Origin: Crossaster papposus
Lineage: Eukaryota; Echinodermata; Asteroidea; Velatida; Solasteridae
Assembly (NCBI GenBank): GCA_037893245.1
Contig: JBAIAA010000528.1
Span: 62,001 to 126,000 of the forward strand
Length of the DNA stretch: 64,000 nt
Direction: 5' to 3'
How positions within the stretch are numbered: the first letter of the stretch is position 1; each line of letters opens with the position of its first letter. Of this stretch, positions 57,831 to 64,000 are shown piece after piece. A program made the position numbers and the translations under genes. The notes below the pieces were generated by a model that was not told where the DNA came from, ran no database searches, and saw only the letters and a program-made list of their open reading frames with translations.

Positions 57831-60800
57831 CCGCCGTTGCTGTGACAGTAGAGCCAGTCGGACGTTGGTTTGAGGCTCACCTTCACCGACGTCACCATCA
57901 TCACAATCTCTCCCACACCTCCGGCTCGCTGGGCTCCGATACCTCCTCGGATAGCTCTGACGATGACCTGGAATATGATGAGGATGACTCCATTCTGCTG
58001 ACCCTTGACCCTAAGGAATGGAAGGTACCCGTGGATTTGGGCCTTTTCAAATCCCTCGCTTCGTCTTTGTCTATTATTAGGCTAATGTTTATTTTAGGCT
58101 CCAAACTGCGAGAACTCCATGCCAGCCACATTCTGGTGCATGTTATGCTTCAGAAATGTTCAATTAGTTGATATAAAGCCAAAAGTTGGAATTAGTTCAT
58201 TTAGTTTGCTTCTCAGCATGCTCTTGCTTCTTGGTGATTCAGAAGTCAGAGGCGATGCCAAAGACAAAGTGCCAAAGTGTTTAGCCGAAGACGTACTCTA
58301 AAGTTTGGAAAACTTACTTTGTCTCCAGCTTCTGGCTGTAGTTTTGTCATGCTCCAATTACACTGGTTTTTCAACAACAAAAACAAACCTAATAACAGCC
58401 TATTTTTAGTACGTTCCGACCAGAAAAACTAGTTTGGATAGACAGCTGGGGTATCTTTCTAGAAAAAAAAATGATGCCAAGATCACCTGATTTGTTCCGG
58501 TAGTTTTCGTTCTAGTGGCCTTTTTTTAGAATCAAGTCGGGGGTCAGTTGGACACATGATCAACAGAAGCGTGACAGCGATGAAAAGGCCTGTCCAATTT
58601 ATCCCCGACATTGTTCCAGAAAGAGGTCCCTAAAATGAAAACTACCAGACCGAATTGGGTGATCTTGGTATCATTCTCATCGCTTTCCCAGTCCATCCAA
58701 ACTAGTTGTTTTTTCTGGTCAGAGGGTACTGGAACCAGAGATGAGGGAAAATTGAGATAAAGTTAAGATATTGGAACACCCCCAAAAAAACATTCCCTCC
58801 CCCTCTCCCTAGTCTTTATGGGCCCACAATTTTCACTTGTTAGCAATAATAAGTTGTTTTGGGTTTGTTTGTTTTTTTGTCAACAGAATCAGGACCACTA
58901 TGCAGTCCTAGGGTTGTCCAAAGTCAGAAATGATGCCACGGCTGATGATATCAAAAGAGCCTGTGAGTTTTAACTCCCAAATCATATCAGATCCTTCAAA
59001 ATCCTTCAAAAAAATATGTTTTTGTAGAATTGTGGATGGATTGTGGATGGTAGAGTTCAGCCTCTATTAATTAGTTACTACTTGATGATCGTGAAAGCTA
59101 AATATGCAGAGAATGTGAGCCACTACGTTCTGCAAAGTGGTGGATTTGGAAGGATTTAGCAAGGTTGCAAGCAAAAATGCCTAATATGTAATAGGAAGAG
59201 GTTTCAGCCAGTTATACTGGTGCATGGGTTATTAACGAACATAGCCAAGTAGTTCGGATGTGGCCATACTTAGAGGGAAGGTTGGTGATATAGAGAACAT
59301 TTCCAGCTTCTAAAACTGTCCTCCTATCTGACCATAATAGACAAGCGAATGGTCCTGAAGCATCACCCAGATAAGAGGAAGCCGAAGGATGGAGTAAGCA
59401 AGCCAAGACAGAGTGGAGATGATGACTACTTCACTTGCATCACCAGAGGTAAGAGAAACAGTACTAAATATGCTGGCAACCCGTGGCCTCCATTTACACC
59501 CTGTGTTCCCTATCCTCCTACCCCCCTATACTCCTACCCCCCTATACTCCTACCCCCCTATACTCCTACCCCCTATACTCCTACCCCCCTATACTCCTAC
59601 CCCCCTATACTCCTACCCCCTATACTCCTACCCCCCTATACTCCTACCCCCCTATACTCCTACCCCCCTATACTCCTACCCCCTATACTCCTATACTCTC
59701 ACCAATGTGACCCGGGTTCGATTCCTGGCCCGGACCATATGTGAGTAGAGTTGTGCGTTGGTTCTCTCCTGTGCCACGAGGGTTTTTTCTCCAGGTCATC
59801 CGGTTTTCCTCCCTCCTGAAAAATCAAACACTTTCGATCTCAGGCTGTACATGCTCCGTAGTCATATACGAGTCGATGTGGCTGGCTGCCATAGGCACCT
59901 TTACGTGCCATCGGCTCGACCACGTTGTAGCCGCGTCCTTTGCAATTCAGCATACCTGCTGCGAGTAAGGATAATTAGCCTCCCCAATTATTATTATAAA
60001 CCCTACTCCCTTTATAACCCCTTCACAAAGTTGTTGAATTGAATTTATTTGTTTAACTCTCAGCCTGGGAAACCCTTGGCAATAGGACAAAAAGGAGATC
60101 TTACGACAGCATAGATCCTAACTTTGACGACAGCATCCCTCCCAACAACAACAACTCCCGGGAAAACTTCTTCAAGGAATTCAACAAGGTCTTTGAAAGA
60201 AATGCAAGGTAAGTTGGTGCCCTATAGCTTTTTTTCAATTTTTCGGTTATTTGATGTTTCATTACGTTTCAAAGGTAATTATACACTATTTGCAAACATA
60301 AAGAACAACTACTAAATTGTTATGAAATACCTTACTTGACTGTAAGTGAATAACAGTCCCAAGTATCCTGTGAAATCATGGCACCTAGAGCCAATTTCAT
60401 AAACATGTAAGCAAAAAAAAAATGCTTAGCATGAAAATTCTTCCTTGGCAAAAACAGTGTTAAAAATAAAATTTTCAGGTGATGTTTATTGTTTATTGTA
60501 TTTAGCTGGATTTTGGTTAGCATGAAAAGCACATTGAGTTTTGGATGATAACCCGTTTTTACTCAGCAAGACTTTTTTTGTGCTGAGCAAATATGTTTTA
60601 TGAAATTGTAAATACACTATTTGCAGATATTGAAACATCTTGCTACCGAATTATGAAGAAATATCTTACTTATTGGAAAGTAAATAATGATTCTAGGCAT
60701 CCTTAGATATTAAATAACCTGTAAATGTTTCAAAAATTGAATTTTATTAAAAAAAATTAACGATCGCCACATGGCGATCGCGAAAAAACAAGAACAACTG

Positions 60801-62648
60801 CTCGAAAACGAACAATGTTTTTCTTGCTTGTTTTTTTGGCATCCATGATTGTAAAACTTCAGACAGGTCAGTTAAACGATACTTACTATACAAAACAACG
60901 CCCCAAAATCTACCCATTCCGGTTAATTCAAGCAATTACCAATGGTGTATCCACCTTTCAAAGGGAACACTGCATATGCGTATCTTGAAACACTTCCACG
61001 CCTACATGAGTCAAGAATTGTTGGAAAATCTCACAGGCTGTTGTGTTGAAGTTGTGTTTTTTTTAGGCAAATTAATTATTCTTGCTATTTTGCAGGTGGT
61101 CCAAAAAGAAGAGAATGCCACATCTAGGGGATGAAAAGGCAACACTTGAAGAGGTCAATAAATTCTACAATTTTTGGTGAGTAAAAAAAAGAGAATGTTT
61201 AATTTAGAGTCTCTGTCCACTCCCGTAATCAGTTCGTGCCGGATGACGTATATAAATGCAAAGTTTTCCCCAGATTCAAAACAGGTGACGCATAAACACG
61301 TCACAAGCAAGGCCGGAAATGTCTGTTAGCAGTGAGCAAGGCCGGAAATGTGTGGGCGTGCTTCCCAGTACTATCAGTCTGAACCCACCTCGGATCGAGT
61401 TTCGTAAAAAAAAAAAATCCCGCCCGTCGGCTCGGTGATGTTAAAATAATCCCGGCGCGAACTGGTTAATAGGAAGACGCTGGAATTTGTTTAAAGGAAA
61501 ATGAGGTGGGGTAATTTTTTTGTAAAATATCAACCGATCAATTCGTAATTAATTCAATTCAACATTGTTTTATTAACAAATCGCCTCTCATATCGCATTA
61601 AATTCATGCAAAGTCCAACTTTGAGGTACATGTGCATGCATAGTTGGCCTTGGTGATTTGGCTAGGGCCTTGGTGCTAGTTGCACATTGTTTTTAAGACA
61701 CTGCTTTTATATAAAATATTTGTTTTGTTTTTTATTGTTATTTTAGAGCCTAGTTGTCCAACATTTCTTCTTCCTTTGCGTGTCATCGAACACTAGGAAC
61801 CAATATTTTTGGGAAATACAAAAAAAATGGTGACCAACTTGTATATACAAAAAAAAATTACAATAGAAAACAGACCTCGGCCACAACCGCGAAAAAACGT
61901 GCCCCAATGTTACAGATTGTCTAGTACAGCGCCCTGAATTAGCAGGTGTCGTCCAACCGTTACACGCCCCATCTCCCAACGGTTACACGCCCCATCTCCC
62001 AACGGTTACACGCCCCATCTCCCAACGGTTACACGCCCCATCTCCCAACGGTTACACGCCCCATCTCCCAACGGTTACACGCCCCATCTCCCAACGGTAA
62101 CACGCCTCATCTCCCAACGGTTACACGCCCCATCTCCCAACGGTTACACGCCCCATCTCCCAACGGTTACACGCCCCATCTCCCAACGGTTACACGCCCC
62201 ATCTCCCAACGCTAAACAAATCATTCAAAGTGATCAAGATTCTTGATCTGAATTCTTGATTCTTGATTCTTGATTCTTGATTCTTGATCTGTTTATGTAA
62301 CCAGTAGTTTTTTGTTAATCCTGCTAACAAACAAACAGACAAACAAACAAACGCTGGCAAAAAATAACCTTCTTGGTGGAGGTAATAATAAAACAAACAA
62401 CACTGTAGTGCATGTGTTTATAATGCGTTTTATGCAACACTAATAGGCGATTAGTTTTTGGTAAGTGTTGTTTTTGTTTTTTTTGGCAAGGTACGACTTT
62501 GACTCCTGGAGAGAGTTCTCCTACTTGGATGAAGAGGAGAAGGAGAAAGGAGAGAACCGGGAAGAGAGAAGGTGGATTGAGAGGCAGAACAAGACATCTA
62601 GGCAGAGTAGAAAGAAGGAGGAAACAGTTAGAGTGAGACAGCTTGTTG
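57831..62648 (+). CDS. DNAJC2: DnaJ homolog subfamily C member 2 (zuotin/MPP11), partial
   Basis: Six exons: 57831-58024, 58887-58962, 59341-59448, 60064-60208, 61096-61176, 62491-62648, with matching phases and GT-AG introns. Exon 57831 begins with two bases of a split codon, so at least one 5' exon is missing. VEPVGRWFE at the start and the acidic/Ser stretch before TLDPKEWK match vertebrate DNAJC2. The J-domain runs from [10 protein letters not shown] to CITRAWETL, with the catalytic HPD in KHHPDKR. After it come [17 protein letters not shown] and [20 protein letters not shown], hallmarks of the zuotin homology domain. The protein is the J-partner of the ribosome-associated Hsp70 complex that helps nascent chains fold; in animals it also acts in chromatin (family knowledge). 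The C-terminal charged region and SANT domains lie beyond the window. The last exon seen here is the source of the tandem repeat that follows. Confidence 0.95.
58405..58735. mobile_element. Inverted-repeat element in DNAJC2 intron
   Basis: GACCAGAAAAACTAGTTTGG at the left faces CCAAACTAGTTGTTTTTTCT-type sequence at the right. Inside, ATGATGCCAAGATCACC faces GGTGATCTTGGTATCAT. Related to 54139-54350. Non-coding. Confidence 0.65.
59510..59700 (+). repeat. Minisatellite of about 16 bp (CTCCTACCCCCCTATA)n
   Basis: About twelve copies with units of 15 and 16 bp, starting 60 bp after DNAJC2 exon 4. Pro/Tyr-rich ORFs in all three frames are artefacts. Confidence 0.93.
59701..59995 (+). mobile_element. 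tRNA-derived SINE, 5' part replaced by the minisatellite
   Basis: Starts near the B-box (ACCCGGGTTCGATTCCTGG, as in the head at 41955) and continues into a body ending with an ATT repeat near 59990. The A-box half is missing, and the minisatellite sits exactly where it should be. Confidence 0.65.
60388..60609. mobile_element. Inverted-repeat element, family F3 (diverged)
   Basis: AGAGCCAATTTCATAAACATG at the left (partial) and CATATTTGCTC-side complement ending TTTATGAAATTG at the right. The F2 copy at 60610 follows directly. DNAJC2 intron after exon 60064-60208. Confidence 0.6.
60610..60962. mobile_element. Element, family F2 (degenerate ends)
   Basis: ACACTATTTGCAGATATTG at the left; ACCAATGGTGTATCCACC at the right. 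TTAA is lost on both sides. The GGCGATCG motifs of the family are present. Confidence 0.65.
61226..61469. mobile_element. TTAA-flanked element, family F1
   Basis: AATCAGTTCGTGCCGGATG at the left (TTAA mutated) and CCCGGCGCGAACTGGTTAA at the right. It lies 49 bp after DNAJC2 exon 61096-61176. Confidence 0.75.
61470..61950. other. DNAJC2 intron part without recognised feature
   Basis: AT-rich sequence with short homopolymers; no gene, RNA or repeat family recognised. Confidence 0.4.
61951..62215 (+). repeat. 23-bp minisatellite
   Basis: About eleven copies of ACGCCCCATCTCCCAACGG plus TTAC, nearly identical, with one variant unit (GGTAACACGCCTC) at about 62097. Intronic in DNAJC2. Confidence 0.95.
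62245..62292 (+). repeat. 8-bp microsatellite (TTGATTCT)n
   Basis: About six copies of TTGATTCT ending in TTGATCTG. It lies about 200 bp before DNAJC2 exon 62491. Confidence 0.9.
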
Positions 62649-64000
62649 GTGGGTGGAGACAATCCTTGTATCATTCGTTGGGTGGCGGGATTGAAGGAGG
62701 GAGGATGGGTGGAGACGGTCATTGTATCGTTCGTTAGGCGGGGGGGAGGTTAGAGGAGGGATGATGGGTTGAGAAGCAGAACAAGACGTCTAGACAGAGT
62801 AGAAAGAAGGAGAAAACGGCTAGAGTGAGACAGCTTGTTGGTTGGAGGAGACAATCATTGTATCATTCGTTAGGCGGGGGGTTAGAGGAGGGATGATAGG
62901 TTGAGAGGCAGAACAAGACGTCTAGACAGAGTAGAAAGAAGAAGGAAACAGTTAGAGTGAGACAGCTTGTTGGTGGGTGGAGACAATCTTTGTATCATTC
63001 GTTAAGGGTGGGGGGGTTAGAGGAGGGATGATTGGTTGAGAAGCAGAACAAGACGTCTAGGCAGAGAAGAAAGAAGAAGGAAACGGCTAGAGTGAGACAG
63101 CTTGTTGGTGGGTGGAGACAATCCGTGTATCATTCGTTAGGCGGGGGGGCTGAGAGGAGGAATGATGGGTTGAGAGGCGGAATGATGGGTTGAGAGGCAG
63201 AACAAGACGTCTAGGCAGAGTAGAAAGGAGGAAACGGCTAGAGTGAGACAGCTTGTTGGTGGGTGGAGACGGTCATTGTATCATTCGTTAAGGGTGGGGG
63301 GTTAGAGGAGGGATGATGGATTGAGAGGCAGAACAAGACGTCTAGACAGAGTAGAAAGAAGGAGGAAACGGTTAGAGTGTGACAGCTTGTTGGTGGGTGG
63401 AGACAGTCATTGTATCATTCGTTAGGCGGGGATGTTGAAGGAGGGATGATGGGTTGAGAGGCAGAACAAGACGTCTAGACAGAGTAGAAAGAAGGAGGAA
63501 ACGGCTAGAGTGAGACAGCTTGTTGGTGGGTGGAGAAAGTCATTGTATCATTCGTTGGGTGGCGGGATTGAAGGAGGGATGATGGGTTGAGAGGCAGAAC
63601 AAGACGTCTAGACAGAGTAGAAAGAAGAAGGAAACAGTTAGAGTGAGACAGCTTGTTGGTGGGTGGAGACAATCTTTGTATCATTCGTTAAGGGTGGGGG
63701 GGTTAGAGGAGGGATGATTGGTTGAGAAGCAGAACAAGACGTCTAGGCAGAGAAGAAAGAAGAAGGAAACGGCTAGAGTGAGACAGCTTGTTGGTGGGTG
63801 GAGACAATCCGTGTATCATTCGTTAGGCGGGGGGGCTGAGAGGAGGAATGATGGGTTGAGAGGCGGAATGATGGGTTGAGAGGCAGAACAAGACGTCTAG
63901 GCAGAGTAGAAAGGAGGAAACGGCTAGAATGAGACAGCTTGTTGGTGGGTGGAGACGGTCATTGTATCATTCGTTAAGGGTGGGGGGTTAGAGGAGGGAT
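62580..64000 (+). repeat. DNAJC2: About 133-bp tandem repeat built from the end of a DNAJC2 exon
   Basis: The exon end (minus its first 90-odd bases) and the start of the intron recur about ten times to the window edge. The junction text CAGCTTGTTGGTGGG recurs with GCTTGTTG at 62641, 62833, 62965, 63100, 63251, 63385, 63518, 63651, 63785 and 63937, mostly 132-135 bp apart. Exon-derived parts still encode [13 protein letters not shown]-like peptides and keep the donor TTGTTG/GTGGG. The copy near 63300-63390 has a TGA. Other copies are open over the exon-derived segment. Two units are lengthened by a doubled GGAATGATGGGTTGAGAGG piece. Confidence 0.92.

Noticed and set aside
62580-64000. CRISPR-like regular repeats (also 61951-62215)
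   Set aside because: Units are continuous tandem repeats without unique spacers, in a eukaryotic intron, and no cas genes exist.

Overview
The window is nuclear DNA from a metazoan: interrupted genes with GT-AG introns, AT-rich intergenic sequence, non-LTR retrotransposons, tRNA-derived SINEs and very many short inverted-repeat transposons. The gene set (NOL8, DNAJC2, an EF-hand protein, a C2H2 zinc-finger array) and the repeat content suggest a marine invertebrate, most likely a deuterostome such as an echinoderm. That placement is a guess from general appearance, not a measurement.

Layout. (1) 1577-11646, minus strand: NOL8, a nucleolar RRM protein. Ten exons were reconstructed with matching phases; the 3' end lies before base 1. 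(2) 12833-15966, plus strand: a non-LTR retrotransposon bounded by an 11-bp target-site duplication, with one endonuclease/reverse-transcriptase ORF broken by two frameshifts. (3) 17613-29165, minus strand: about 11.5 kb of tandem 84-bp C2H2 zinc-finger units (roughly 120), arranged in larger duplicated blocks with recurrent stops and frameshifts. It carries four copies of one 0.28-kb insert and one precise 428-bp TTAA-flanked insertion. (4) 35070-53475, minus strand: an EF-hand protein of 682 codons in eleven phase-consistent exons; I do not recognise it as a named family. (5) 57831-62648, plus strand: the 5' half of DNAJC2 (zuotin/MPP11) with the J-domain; its first exon was not found and its 3' part continues past base 64000.

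Between and inside the genes lie several short transposon families. Three unrelated terminal-inverted-repeat families are all bordered by TTAA, the target of piggyBac-type transposases; no autonomous element is present. There are also near-perfect palindromes, several minisatellites and tRNA-derived SINEs.

Most notable: (a) the TTAA element in the zinc-finger array, whose empty site survives in sister copies of the array; (b) two separate cases, NOL8 exon 1 and DNAJC2 exon 7, where the end of a coding exon plus its 5' splice site has been tandemly amplified; (c) a zinc-finger array that kept amplifying as multi-finger blocks after acquiring stop codons; (d) a 626-bp TTAA element carrying six TGACGTCA palindromes. 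The genes are ordinary housekeeping or uncharacterised genes; nothing indicates that they act together as one pathway.
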